Source: Prorocentrum cordatum (lineage: Eukaryota > Sar > Dinophyceae > Prorocentrales > Prorocentraceae). From it: DNA of 64,000 nt. Where the stretch lies: contig CAUYUJ010019075.1 of assembly GCA_963575745.1 (NCBI GenBank), forward strand, positions 1 to 64,000, given 5' to 3'. Position numbers and translations under genes: made by a program. Positions 19,847-29,092 of the stretch are shown here, piece by piece. The notes under the pieces are model-generated. The model was not told the DNA's origin. It made no database searches and saw only the letters and a program-made list of their open reading frames with translations. The stretch's first letter is position 1, and each line of letters starts with the position of its first letter.

Positions 19847-20237
19847 GCCACCAGCAGCATCAGCAGCAGCATCATCAGCTGCATCATCAGCGCGATCCGC
19901 ACCAACAACACCCTTAGCATCATCAGCAGCATTCGCATCGTCGTTCGCATCGTCATCATCATCATCAGCAACATCATCAGGATCATCATCGTAACCACCA
20001 TCAGCATCATACTTAGCAACACCATCATCAACCACATCATCATCATGGTCATGTTTGTCATCCTCATCATCAGCAGCATCAGCATCAGCACTTCCATCAC
20101 CATCACCATCATCAGCAGGATCATCATCATCAGCAGCATCACCATCGTCGTCGTCATCATCACCATCATCATCATCATCATCATCAGCATCATCATCATC
20201 ATCATCAGCAGCATCAGCATCTTCTCCATCCCCAGAC
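19513..20237 (+). repeat. (ATC/CAT)n microsatellite, about 725 bp
   Basis: CATCAT units with frequent CAG interruptions. Every frame is open, giving poly-His, poly-Ile/Ser or, on the minus strand, Asp/Ala-rich or Met-rich peptides. None is credible as a gene. Confidence 0.95.
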
Positions 20238-20394
20238 CCCTCGCGGCTTGACCAGCTCAAGTCGGACGCGGTTGCTTCGTAATTGTTGTCTCGAAAGATG
20301 GGGGGGATTTCGGGCACAGACAGTCCCATATAGATTTTGGGACGAATCGTTGCCCCACTAGCGGTAGGCATGCAGGAGGGAAGAACGGCTCGAG

Positions 20395-20760
20395 GAGTGG
20401 AGGAGGAGGAGGAGGTGAGGAGGAGAAGGAGGAGGAAGAGGAGGAGGAGGAGAAGGAGGTTCAGGAGGTTCAGGAGGAGGGCGAGGAGGAGGAGGAGGAG
20501 GAGAAGGAAGAGGAGGAGGAGGAGAGGAGGAGGCGCGGAGGAGGAGGAGGAGGAGGGAGGAGGAGGAGGCGGTGGAGGAGGAGGAGGAGGAGGAGGAGGA
20601 GGAAGGGAGGAACATAAGGAGCAGGAGAAGGAGATTAAGCATGGGGCGGAAGGTGACGACAGGAGAGGACAGGAAGGAGGCGGAGGTTGAGGAGGAGGAG
20701 GAGGAGGAGGAGGAGGAGGAGGAGGAGGAGGAGGAGAGTGGCGGAGGATGAAGTAGACGA
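20395..20760 (+). repeat. (GGA)n purine tract
   Basis: About 365 bp of GGA and GGAGAA units. Confidence 0.95.
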
Positions 20761-20925
20761 GGGGGAGAAGGAGAAACCACAATAATAGCAGCACCAGAAC
20801 TGAGGAGGAGGGCGGTGAAGTGGAGCGGGGGGGATATGGAGGGAATTCTAAGACAAGAAGGACCGCAGGCGGAAAGGAGGAGAAGTGTTTTCTTCGTATC
20901 CTCCTGTTGCTGGGGGGAACTTGAG

Positions 20926-21077
20926 ATGATGCTGACGGCGAGGAAGATAGCGAGGGCAGCGTCGACAACGACAACGACAACCACGGAGGCAGCGATAGCG
21001 GAAGCACAGCGACGGAGGCATTGAGCATTGACAGTCGGTTTGCTAGTGGCTCGATGCAGACGGGGCATCGCCGTTGA
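20926..21077 (+). CDS. Candidate C-terminal exon of an acidic protein
   Basis: A + frame after an acceptor-like GAACTTGAG (AG at 20924-20925) reads DADGEEDSEGSVDNDNDNHG, then GSDSGSTATEALSIDSRFAS and GSMQTGHRR, ending TGA at 21075-21077. The Asp/Glu/Ser/Gly make-up and variable codons differ from a pure repeat. A GTGAGT donor-like word follows the stop directly, so a 3' UTR intron is possible. The minus strand is also open with a hydrophobic run. Function unknown; upstream exons not found. Confidence 0.4.
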
Positions 21078-21619
21078 GTGAGTACTTTGAGGAGAGGAAT
21101 GATGATGATGATTTGCCTTCTTTGGCCTCCGCCAGGACTAAGACCCTCGTCGCCATGATTGTATTTGCCTCGAGCTTGCTCCAGAGTGCTTCAGGATCGT
21201 CGCCAGGGTTGGCGATCTTGGGGGGGAGGCGCTTGACATCCGGGCGTCGCGGAAAAGCACGTCACGCGTTTTTGCTCTGACCTGGGTGGGCTACGGGATT
21301 TTCGCGGACCGATCCGACTCGATGCGTTACTCATTACGCGTGGGTAGACACTTGTTGTCGGGTGTGCTTTAGTCCCTACGACGTTGGGGTTTGGTTGGTG
21401 GTTGGTTTAACCTTCTCGGCGGAAATTTGCCGGATGCTTGCAAGTCAGGCAGGGGCGGCTCCGCTGGGGCAAGCCGGCGGAAGCTTGGCGAGAGCCAGCG
21501 GAAGTCAAAGCAAAGCCCCCGAGATTGGTCAGTGCGCACGCCATCAGGGTTCTCAGAATTGGCCAGAGAGTATTATCAAAAGGGTTGCACAGTACCGCAG
21601 CATTAAAAACATGATCCTC
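21078..21619. other. Unassigned; open frame 21074-21280
   Basis: The + frame after the previous stop reads EYFEERNDDDDLPSLASART and then a hydrophobic stretch (LVAMIVFASSLLQSASGSS). It could be an exon, but no homologue or donor is evident. The rest shows nothing. Confidence 0.25.
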
Positions 21620-22129
21620 CTGCTCTTCGCCTCCTTCCTCCCGGCCCCTTGTCTTCCTTCTGCTCCCTACGTCTCCCTCATCATCCGTCTCCCCCCCCCC
21701 CTCCTGATCATCCCTCCTCTTCCTGCTCGTCCAGCTCGTTCTGCACCCCCCCTCCGCCTTCCTCGCCTGTTCGTCTTAATTATCCAGCTCCTCCGCTTCC
21801 CCTCTTCCCCATACACATTACCATCTCCTCTTCCCCTCTGCCCCCCTCCTCCTCTTGTTCCTCCCCCTCCTGCCAGTCTCCCCGTCCTCGTCCACCTTGT
21901 TCGCCTCCTCCCCAGCCCTCCAGCTCTGCCTCTGTTCTTCCTTCCCCGTTTTCTCCCTCCCCGCCCCATCCCGCCCGTTGTCCCCCTCCCCCCCTCCTCC
22001 CTCTCCTCCTCCTCCTCCTCCTCCTCCTCCTCCTCCTCCTCCTCCTCCTCCTCCTCCTCCTCCTCCTCCTCCTCCTCCTCCTCCCCCGCCTTCTTCACCT
22101 CCTCTTGTTTTTCCTCCTCCTGCACCTAG
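21620..22129 (+). repeat. Polypyrimidine tract with pure (TCC)n 22003-22082
   Basis: C/T-rich throughout, ending in TTTTTCCTCCTCCTGCACCTAG, where TAG at 22127-22129 is a candidate 3' splice site. Confidence 0.85.
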
Positions 22130-22300
22130 CCCCACCGGGCGTAGCACAACGACGCTAATCATCAGCGCGGCGTGTGCGTTTCCATCGGTGGAGATTGGAA
22201 CACCCTTTCGTAAGCCACAAGCTGGGGGGAAATGCGAATCCCCCTCCTCCGCCCATCTTGTTTCGCCCCCCCCCACCCGCTTGTCCCGCCGCGCCGACGA
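22130..22300 (+). CDS. Candidate exon, unknown protein
   Basis: Behind the CACCTAG acceptor the + frame reads STTTLIISAACAFPSVEIGT, PFRKPQAGGKCESPSSAHLV, then PPTRLSRRADDNGD and runs on into the (GAC)n array as poly-Asp. The minus strand is open as well. No domain recognised. Confidence 0.3.
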
Positions 22301-22311
22301 CAACGGAGACA

Positions 22312-22351
<40 letters not shown>

Positions 22352-22425
22352 ACGACGACGACGTCGAAGATAACGACGACGTCGACGACGACGACGACAG
22401 ACCACGACGACGATAACGACGACGA

Positions 22426-22482
<57 letters not shown>

Positions 22483-22970
22483 ACGACGGACGACGACGAC
22501 GACGACGACGACGACCGACGACCGACGACCGACGACCGACGACCGACGACCGACGACCGTCGACCGTCGACGACCGACGACCGACGACCGACGACCGACG
22601 ACGACGACGACGACGTCGACGACGACGACGACGACGACGACGTCTTTGGTCCATCCCAGGCACTGCCACCAGAGCGCCACCCGCGCGGCGGCCGACATGC
22701 GCAAGCCGCAGGGGGAGTGGGAGTCGGCGACGGTGCCCACGCGTCGTTGGCGTCGGGCGGCAGCGTCGGCGCCGTCGCCGTCGCCGTCGCCGTCGTTGTC
22801 GCTGTCGTCGACGTCGTCGTCGTCGTTGTCGTCTGTCGCCGTCGTCGACGTCGTCGTCGTCGTCGTCGACGTCGTCGACGTCGTCGACGCCGTCGTCCGT
22901 CGTCGTCGTCGTCGTCGTCGCCGCCGTCGTTGTCGCCAACGCCGTCGCCGTCGCCGGCGTGACGGGAGAT
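22285..22970. repeat. (GAC)n and (GTC)n arrays in inverted order
   Basis: 22290-22650 is (GAC)n including a CGACCGA 7-mer section (22515-22610); 22780-22965 is (GTC)n. The two arms can pair into a very long hairpin around a GC-rich 22650-22775 centre. The centre is open on both strands (for example ADMRKPQGEWESATVPTRRW on +) and could be a small exon. Confidence 0.85.
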
Positions 22971-23014
22971 GCAGCTGGGGGAGGGGAAAGAAGAGGGCCG
23001 AGGAGGACAACCAG

Positions 23015-23195
23015 ACACCCTGCGGATGTTTTTCTGTTCCATCCGTGTGCTTCTTGTCGACTTCGGCCTGGGGGGCGGGGGAATTCTCGGGCCTCGGGAC
23101 CAACACACGTGGATCTGGGGCGAAGAACTACCCTTTGGGACGGGGTCGAGACCTCGACGGCCTGCGGGTTGAAGATAACAATCCATCGGATGTCT
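23015..23195 (+). mobile_element. Degenerate family A copy A21
   Basis: CTTCGGCCTGGGGGGCGGGG, CGGGCCTCGGGACC, CGAAGAACTACC and GGACGGGGTCGAGACCTCG occur in the family-A order. The terminal repeats have decayed. Confidence 0.45.
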
Positions 23196-23439
23196 GAAGG
23201 AGGAGGAGGAGAAGGAGCGAGGCAGAGGAGGACAAAGAGGAAGGAGGAGGTTCGAGGACTCTGTGCCTGGTGTTTTGTTGGGTTTGCCTGCCTTTGGGGG
23301 GGCCTCCAGGAGCCTCTCGGGGAACCTCTGGAGACCTCTTGATGCCCAGACCCCTGGCAATTCGGCCACAGGCCGCCCAGCCCGTTTGCTTTGCAGTGCT
23401 CGACGTCTGGCAGCCGCTTCTGGGCCCAGGGAGCCCTCA

Positions 23440-23639
23440 GCTGGCGCCACCTCCATATGTGCGCGCCGCCCAGGGTGCTGCCCCGCCATGCTCCAGTGGC
23501 TGTCGCTGGCCGCCGGCGGCGGCTGGTGCCGCACCGAGGTCGGGGGCAACGCTGGGGGCCGGCGGTTCACAGTGGACAGGGCCCTGGGGGATGGGGCGGG
23601 CCCTCAGGACGAGGCGATGCCCCAACGGCAGCGCCAGGC
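23440..23639 (+). CDS. Possible exon fragment ending at transposon B5
   Basis: A + frame reads PAMLQWLSLAAGGGWCRTEV, GGNAGGRRFTVDRALGDG and AGPQDEAMPQRQRQA, then enters B5. It has high third-position GC. No family recognised, and the minus strand is also partly open. Confidence 0.3.
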
Positions 23640-23785
23640 TTACGTCGGGCATGTCCCTCTACAGGGGGAATATTCAAAAATAGTCAAGGCAGGGGAGGCT
23701 GTGTTGAGCATTTTTTGGCCACGTGTGAGCTTTTTTGAAATATTCGTGCCCCAGATCCCCCTGTAGGGGGACATGCCCGACCAAA
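23640..23785 (+). mobile_element. Family B element, copy B5
   Basis: 146 bp, ends TTACGTCGGGCATGTCCC and GGGGACATGCCCGACCAAA. Target duplications CGCCAGGC (23632-23639) and CGCTAGGG (23786-23793) match at 6 of 8. Confidence 0.85.
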
Positions 23786-23897
23786 CGCTAGGGTGGGCCC
23801 CCTCCCTCAGGACACCACCTTGGGGAGCTGCCCAGGGGGGCACCGCATCGACTCCCCATCGCACACTCCTCGCCGGCAGGGGCCTGAAGGCCCTCGC

Positions 23898-24068
23898 TTA
23901 AGTCGGGCGTGTCCCTCTGCAGGAGGAACATTCAAAAGTTCTATTAAACAATAATCAGGGGACGATGCTTTTTTGTTTAAAAAAATGTTTGGCACTTGCT
24001 GAGTATGTTTTAGAAAATGGATCATTTTCGTCCAGAGTCCGCCTGTATGGGGGACATGCCCGACCTAA
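23898..24068 (+). mobile_element. Family B element, copy B6
   Basis: 171 bp, ends TTAAGTCGGGCGTGTCCC and GGGACATGCCCGACCTAA. Target duplications GCCCTCGC (23890-23897) and GCCTACGC (24069-24076) match at 6 of 8. The interior is AT-rich. Confidence 0.9.
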
Positions 24069-24168
24069 GCCTACGCAGGAACGTGCGGTTTCGCTACCAG
24101 GGGCCTGCATCGCCGATGTATCGCCGATTCCAGATCGACGCTTACCCCCCTTAGCCGGTACCCCCTCA

Positions 24169-24354
24169 CCCCCGAGGTCTTGATTTTTGCATGACGTGGC
24201 CACCAGAGGTCTGGACCCCTCACCGGGGACCGGCTTTGTCTCCCGAGTCGTGCTTTGACGGTCCCGAGGCCTGGTGGGGGCCCGCAGGGGCCGAGGAGCC
24301 TACCGGAAGAGCCGACCCTCGTGATCTTGTCCGCGACGCGAGGGGGTCTGTGGG
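24169..24354 (-). mobile_element. Family A element, copy A5
   Basis: Reverse orientation: CCCCCGAGGTCTTGATTTTT, CAGAGGTCTGGACCCC, GGGGACCGGCTTTGTC and GAGTCGTGCTTTGACGG, then CGAGGGGGTCTGTGGG. Confidence 0.8.
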
Positions 24355-24379
24355 CCCCTGGCGTTCCCCCTCTCGCGAG

Positions 24380-24543
24380 GGATGCGCGGAGGTCGACTGC
24401 GCCGGAGCCAGCGGCGCGCTGGCCGAGGGCCAGGAGCCGGTGCTGTCGAGCTGCTACGACGAGATGCCCGTGGAGCTGCCCTCGGCCGAGAGGCGCCCGG
24501 AGGGCCTCCGGGGCAGTCCTGGGGCCCAGGCCTCCAACGTATA
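24380..24543 (+). CDS. Candidate exon, unknown protein
   Basis: After a pyrimidine-rich CCCCCTCTCGCGAG acceptor (AG at 24378-24379) the + frame reads GCAEVDCAGASGALAEGQEP, VLSSCYDEMPVELPSAERRP and EGLRGSPGAQ, then stops at 24541-24543. Third positions are almost all G/C. The last about 20 bp (CCCAGGCCTCCAACGTAT) also occur at the start of family-A copies A7 and A13, so the exon may end before them. It lies between family-A copies on both sides. Confidence 0.4.
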
Positions 24544-24599
24544 GCCAGGCACCCGGGGCCTTCGAAGCTTCGAGGCTGGAGGGCGCTTTCCCAAGAGAG

Positions 24600-24766
24600 C
24601 CGATGTCGCGACCTGTTCCGTGCGGGGTCCCCGGAAGTCTCGGGCCCCTCCCTGGGACTTAATTTTTGTTTCATCGTGAGTGCTCCTTGACGGTCCTGGG
24701 GCCCGGCGAGGGCCGCTGGAGGCCGAAAATTGTGAAATAAATGCCTCCGTCTTGATTGTGTCAATG
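24600..24766 (-). mobile_element. Family A element, copy A6 (variant left end)
   Basis: GATGTCGCGACCTGTTCCG, GGAAGTCTCGGGCCCC, GAGTGCTCCTTGACGGTCC and GGCCGAAAATTGTG, then CTCCGTCTTGATTG. The CCTCCGTCTTGAT variant marks a subfamily shared with A7, A13 and A18. Confidence 0.65.
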
Positions 24767-24955
24767 CCCAGACCCCCGACGTCATGATTTGTGTCATGAC
24801 GTCGACCCCCACAGGTCTCGACCCATTCCCCGGGACCGGTTTTTCATCCTGAGTCGTCTTTTGACGGTCCCGAGGGTCGGTAAGGGTTCCCAGAGGCCAA
24901 AAATAGCGAAAAACTGAACGCCTTTATTTTTATGATAACTCGAGGGGATCTGGGT
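24767..24955 (-). mobile_element. Family A element, copy A8
   Basis: 189 bp, well preserved. It starts CCCAGACCCCCGACGTCATG and ends GAGGGGATCTGGG, and abuts A6 directly. Confidence 0.9.
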
Positions 24956-24997
24956 ACGGTGGATCTCTGGGTCTCTGGTTCTGGACGGCGTTTGAGT

Positions 24998-25090
24998 CGC
25001 GGGGGTTGCCTTCCAGCGGCGGCGACTCGCCGAGCGGATCGTCCCGGGGCTGCCATGGATCGTCCCGAACGGCCGCCGCCGCCGTTCTGC
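24998..25090 (+). repeat. Dispersed repeat V, partial copy 2
   Basis: TTGCCTTCCAGCGGCGGCGA and GGATCGTCCCGAACGGCCG match the other V copies. Confidence 0.45.
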
Positions 25091-25121
25091 CGGAGGCGCG
25101 AGGTGAAGGCCCGAGAGCTTT

Positions 25122-25315
25122 CCCAGAGGTCCCCAGGCATCGGGCGTACTTCGAGAATCAAGACGGAGGTTTTTCGCCGTTTTTGGCTTCTCGGGGCCCC
25201 CACCGGGCCTCGGGACCGTCAGAAAGCGACTCGGGATGAAAAGCTGGTCCTGGGGAGGTGGTCGAGAGATCGGGGGCCCGCGTCTCGACAAAAATCGCGA
25301 CGCCGGGTGTCTGGG
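25122..25315 (+). mobile_element. Family A element, copy A7 (AAGACGGAGG subfamily)
   Basis: CCCAGAGGTCCCCAGGCATC, AATCAAGACGGAGGTTTTTC, GGCCTCGGGACCGTCAGAAA and GGGATGAAAAGCTGGTCC, ending GCCGGGTGTCTGGGG. Confidence 0.8.
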
Positions 25316-25429
25316 GTCTTGGCGTCGCGAGACTCGGGGCTTCGCCTGAGATCCTGGCGTCCCGGGCGATTTTCGGCGGCGAGCGAGGAGGGGGGGTGAG
25401 AAGGAGAAGGCCTTCACAGACAGAAGGCG

Positions 25430-25545
25430 GCAGGGCTTCTCAGAAGCCCTCGCGCCTTCTGAGAGGTTTTTGTCGCATCTGCGGGGAGGGCTTCGAAAAC
25501 TTCTCAGAAGGCTGGTGCACTTCCGAGCCTTCTGAGAAGGCCCGC
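25430..25545. repeat. Cluster of CTTCTCAGAAG palindromes
   Basis: Four to five copies of the self-complementary word CTTCTCAGAAG or close variants (25436, 25452, 25499, 25527), so this 110-bp stretch can form several alternative hairpins. Confidence 0.6.
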
Positions 25546-25564
25546 CCATTCTCGCTTCCCCCCC

Positions 25565-25800
25565 GGGCGCACCGCCTAGAGTTGTCCACCCCAATCCCCG
25601 AACTCCGCACAAAAGCCTGGCCGCGCAGAGAAGTCTGGGACACTCGGGGATGCACCCTTGGGAGGCTCGTTGGGCGTACCCGTCATCGAGGATGGACGCC
25701 CCCTCTTCGTAGATCCCTGAGTTTGGCTTCAAATTGTGAGGCCACTCGGAACCCGGCAGAGTCGGGGATTGGGGGCCGCCACGCTGTCCACTACTGGCGT
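25565..25800 (+). repeat. Dispersed repeat J, copy 2
   Basis: Partner of 9440-9645. ACTCGGGGATGCACCC, GAGTTTGGCTTC and AGAGTCGGGGATTGGGG align with that copy. Confidence 0.55.
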
Positions 25801-25930
25801 CGGATTGTTGTTTACACCGCGCGTTTTCGCTCGGCTTCGGGCCCTGGGACCATCACAGATCGATCCCGCTCGAACGCTGCAGCAGAACGATAGGATCTAG
25901 GGCTCCAGTCGTGATTTGTCGCGGCGTCGC

Positions 25931-26235
25931 ATTTTCCCAACGTCGCATCTGAGGGGACCCTGGGGGCTGGAGCTCCCTAGCTGTGGGGCCACGAGGGGCG
26001 CGCCGAAACGGGCTGGGGGGTGCTCTATACGACACTACCCCCTGAGGGCTTCGGTGGAGCGTCCTTTGGGACCCCGAAGCATGTGAGGATTATACCGGGA
26101 TGGCTTGGGGGACGCTATGCGGTACCAGCCTTTGGGGGTCTCGTTGGAGTGTCCTATCGGGCCACGAAACGCGCGAGGAGTGTTCCGAGACGGGCTGAGG
26201 GACGCTATGCGGTACCCAGAATCCTCCGCCCCGTG
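25931..26235. repeat. 90-bp tandem repeat, about three units
   Basis: Units start near 26021, 26111 and 26201 (GACGCTATGCGGTACC or variant). The period is exactly 90 bp. On the minus strand the frame stays open across units and gives a 30-residue peptide repeat around YRIASLSPSRNTPRAFRGPI. The upstream unit is more diverged. Confidence 0.75.
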
Positions 26236-26349
26236 ACAAGTCACGGCGAGGGTTTTTGCACGTGTTCTGCATCTTGGGGCCCTGGGGCCGTCAGACAGAC
26301 GGCGTTGTACATTACTCTCAGGCAAATTTACGTTGACTTGCATGGGCTT

Positions 26350-26470
26350 CCCTTTCCGCCGCCTTTCCTTTCCGCCGCCGCCGTTTAGGACAGCGCCTGG
26401 CCGAAGAGGCGTGCAAGCGCGACTCGACCGGCGTGGGGTCCAGATGCCCGTTCGGGCCTTTTCCGCGCCC
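26350..26470 (+). repeat. Dispersed repeat F, partial copy 3
   Basis: CAGCGCCTGGCCGAAGAGGC and GTGCAAGCGCG, then GGGGTCCAGATGCCCGTTCG, resemble the start of copies 1 and 2. Confidence 0.45.
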
Positions 26471-26834
26471 CCCCTCCCCCAATCCATACGACAAGAGTTC
26501 CACTGGAATGGCACGTTTCTCGATTTCGGCGTCTGGAGTGATCGCCCTCAGCATGAGTCGATATGGGGTTGCAGCCGCCCAAACCGCTGCGAGCATGCAG
26601 GAGAACGGACTGGCACGGGCACGTGCAGCAGTGGCGCAAGCGGCCGAGGTGGCCCCTCTCACTCCTATCCGCGTCTGCGGGGGCGGTGTGGGTGTGCGGC
26701 CGCGACGACTGCAGAAGGGGCAGCTCGGGCTCGGCAGGGGCCCGCGGTTCCTCGGGCCCTTCCCTGGCTGTTCCCCCAGCGCTCCTCGCGCACCCGGCGG
26801 CCCTTCGGGGCTGATCAGGAGGCGCTGCTCCTGA
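26471..26834. other. Coding-like region, strand undecided, with repeat U copy 2
   Basis: The + frame includes MARFSISASGVIALSMSRYG and ARARAAVAQAAEVAPL, up to a stop at 26832-26834. The minus frame includes ITPDAEIEKRAIPVELLSYG. 26735-26815 matches repeat U (TTCCTCGGGCCCTTCC, CCCAGCGCTCCTCG), so at least the 3' part is repeat-derived. Confidence 0.25.
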
Positions 26835-26944
26835 CGTAGCGCTCCCTCTGGTTTCGGAGCGGCTCCATCTTGCGCTCGAAGTTTTGGTCCAGTCCGTGGC
26901 CGCAGCAATCTCGCCCACCACCCCCCTCAGGGGGGGGAGTCTCT

Positions 26945-27078
26945 CGTCTCCTCCTCCTCCTCCTCCTCCTCCTCCTCCTCCTCCTCCTCCTCCTCCTCCT
27001 CCTCCTCCTCCTCCTCTTCCTTCCTTCTCCTCCTCCTCCTCCTCCTCCTCGTCTCATCGTATTGCCCCCCCGCACCAG
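26945..27078 (+). promoter_or_regulatory. (TCC)n tract ending in a candidate 3' splice site
   Basis: Pure (TCC)n to 27014, then more TCC and CGTATTGCCCCCCCGCACCAG. AG at 27077-27078 opens the next frame. Confidence 0.45.
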
Positions 27079-27201
27079 GAGCGAGCCCGCCGCCCGCTTC
27101 CAGGCGGGGGCCCTGGAGGAGCCGCCGGGCCCGCCGCTGCGGAGCGCCAGCATGTTCCTGCTGCAGCCCGGGAGCCGCATGAGGCAGCCAGGGGGCGCCC
27201 G
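27079..27201 (+). CDS. Candidate exon, unknown protein
   Basis: Behind the CACCAG acceptor the + frame reads SEPAARFQAGALEEPPGPPL then RSASMFLLQPGSRMRQPGGA. Third codon positions are about 95% G/C with a varied, non-repeat residue mix. The open frame continues into the flanking repeat of D2. The minus strand is also open but Arg-rich. No family recognised. Confidence 0.4.
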
Positions 27202-27464
27202 ATGTTCGGCTGCGCGAAGCAGTGACCTCTCGCCAGATCGGGGGCGGCAAAGAGGGTGTGATGACTAGGGGGGGGTGGATGTCATGGCGGGGGCCATGAT
27301 ATTTCCCCAGATTTTATGGCGCCTCTTCTTATTTCATTGCGTCCCTGGCCCCCCCGCTGGGCCGCGCACATGCCGCCGGTCATGATTTGCACCCCCCCCT
27401 CTTGGACACCCCCCGCTTGGCCGCTCCCGATGTTCGGCTACGCGAAGCAGTGACCTCTCGCCAG
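27202..27464 (+). mobile_element. Family D element D2 with 35-bp direct repeats exactly at its ends
   Basis: The element proper is 27237-27429 (193 bp): left end ATCGGGGGCGGCAAAGAGG, right end CTTGGCCGCTCCCG. The 35 bp before it (27202-27236, starting ATGTTCGGCTGCGCGAAGC) are repeated right after it (27430-27464) with one change. Copy D3 at 61057 has only an 8-bp duplication, so the 35-bp duplication is exceptional. Confidence 0.85.
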
Positions 27465-27606
27465 AGCGACCTTAGCTGCGGGCCCACAGGGGTCCCACCA
27501 GCAAGGTCCGGCGCACTTGGGTTGCCTGGACCTGGCTTCCGCGGCCTGCCGAAGCCGCGCGTCAGAGGGGTCACTCTTGCCCAGGGTCGCCCTTTTCGTG
27601 CATCGG

Positions 27607-27727
27607 AGATGTATACACCACGTCGTTTGGTCGGCCAGGGAGCCAAGGAGTTCGGTGTACAGACGCTCCAGCTTCGGGCGTCTGCACACCGGGCTCAGTG
27701 GCCGACTAAACGACGCAGTGTGTACAT
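27607..27727. mobile_element. Short foldback element L
   Basis: Inverted arms of about 36 bp: left GATGTATACACCACGTCGTT and GGTCGGCCA, right GGCCGACTAAACGACGC and AGTGTGTACATC. The total is 121 bp. Confidence 0.65.
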
Positions 27728-27769
27728 CGAGCCCCTCCCAGGCAGGTGCGCGTGCATCTACACTGCAGC

Positions 27770-27900
27770 GGCTTGGCCCTGGAGCCAGTCAGCGCCAGCA
27801 GCGACGAGCCCAGCGCGCCCAGGGAGTCCAGGGCCCTGTCGCCGCTGTGCGAGAGCTGCATGTTTTTGGCAGCCGAATTCGGATTCAAAAGTCCGCGTGG
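27770..27900 (+). CDS. Possible exon, unknown protein
   Basis: After an acceptor-like CTACACTGCAG (ends 27768) the + frame reads GLALEPVSASSDEPSAPRES and RALSPLCESCMFLAAEFGF. It stays open to 27973. Strand and boundaries are unsure. Confidence 0.25.
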
Positions 27901-28039
27901 TTTGGGATGGCGAGGTCGAGTTCGGACAGCAATGGGCGACTGCGTGTTTTGCGAAGTCGAGTCCGGTGCTTAAGAACACGTAGTCCTTTCAGGTCCGAAG
28001 GTTTACGTTCCCCACTCAACAGATTTAAGGCTTTTAGTT
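27901..28039. other. No gene recognised
   Basis: Short spacer before the 28-29 kb satellite. Confidence 0.3.
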
Positions 28040-28521
28040 CTACGACCTGCCTCGCCCTCCCTGCGACCGCCAGGCCCCCGATAGTCCCGGCGACCTGCGA
28101 GTATCCCACCTCGCTCACCTTGCATGCCGAAGCCGCCAGATAAAGGTCGAGGTATAAGACCGAGGTGTGAGATCGAGGTCGGTTCGGGGAGGGTACCCCA
28201 ATGGTTTTCGCGTTTGTTGGATGCTCTGATGCATCCTGGGGAGGGTACCCTTGGATGGTCTGTGCGTCTTCGCCAGCGGAGGGTCTCGCGCTCGTGAGGG
28301 ATGCTCTTCTGCCATGGGTCCGACTGTGGTCCGGGTGATGCCTACCGAGGCTGCCCGGCCCCAACCGCCCAGGCGATCCAACGGGTCTCCCGCTCCCTCT
28401 GCCCTGCACTCTGAGACCGCCAGGCCCCCGGCGGTCCGGGGCAATCCCTGGAAATCCCGCCTCGCCCGCCCTTTTCATGCCTTGGCCGCCAGGCCCCAAC
28501 TGGTCCAGGTGATCCCTAGAG

Positions 28522-28706
28522 CACAGAGGTCCGATGTCGTGATTTTTTCCCTGCGGGGCCCCCGGAAGCCTCGACCCATTCCCCAGGACCGGTTTTGCAC
28601 CCCGAGTCGTTTTTTTGCGGTCCCGAGGGCCAGTACGGGCCCCTAGAAGCCGAAAGTAGCGAAGACCCTCCCGTCGTGTTTTTTTCATGACCCGAGGGGG
28701 TCTGGG
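28522..28706 (-). mobile_element. Family A element, copy A9
   Basis: GATGTCGTGATTTTTTCCC, CATTCCCCAGGACCGG, GAGTCGTTTTTTTGCGGTCC and CCGAGGGGGTCTGGG in the family order, lying inside the satellite. Confidence 0.85.
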
Positions 28707-28790
28707 TAGGAATCCCGCCTCGCCCGCTCGGCGCACCGCGGCCGCCAGGCCCGACCCGTCCGGGTGGTCCCCGTGGGCCCCCCGCCTCGC

Positions 28791-29092
28791 TGAGGTCGGG
28801 CGTGAGTCCCGCTGCAGGAGGGATATCCAAGATTAGTTGACAAAAATAGTCAGGGGACGATTTTTCCTATATTTTCCCATATCTCTGCGCATTGTTGGAC
28901 ATGATAAGTTTTCCTCCAAAATACCGCCTCGCCCGCCCGGCACACCGCGGCCGCCAGGCCCTACCATTGAGTCGGGCGTGTCCCTCTACAGGAAGACGAT
29001 TATACTACTATGTTTGATCATTGTTGCGGGATCTTTTAAAATGGTAGACTTTTCCTCCAAAATCCGCCTGTAGGGGGACGTGCCCGACCTAA
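28791..29092 (+). mobile_element. Composite family B element B7 (one and a half copies)
   Basis: Target duplications CGCCTCGC (28783-28790) and CGTCTCGC (29093-29100) bracket the whole 302 bp. Inside, a first left half (TGAGGTCGGGCGTG to AAATACCGCCT, ending about 28926) meets about 40 bp of satellite (to about 28966), then a complete second copy to 29092 (CATGCCCGACC variant CGTGCCCGACCTAA). It looks like unequal exchange between the CCGCCT of the element and the CCGCCT of the satellite. Confidence 0.75.

Noticed and set aside
19513-20237. Long poly-His, poly-Ile and Asp/Ala frames
   Set aside because: They are phases of one CAT/ATC microsatellite; every frame is open on both strands.
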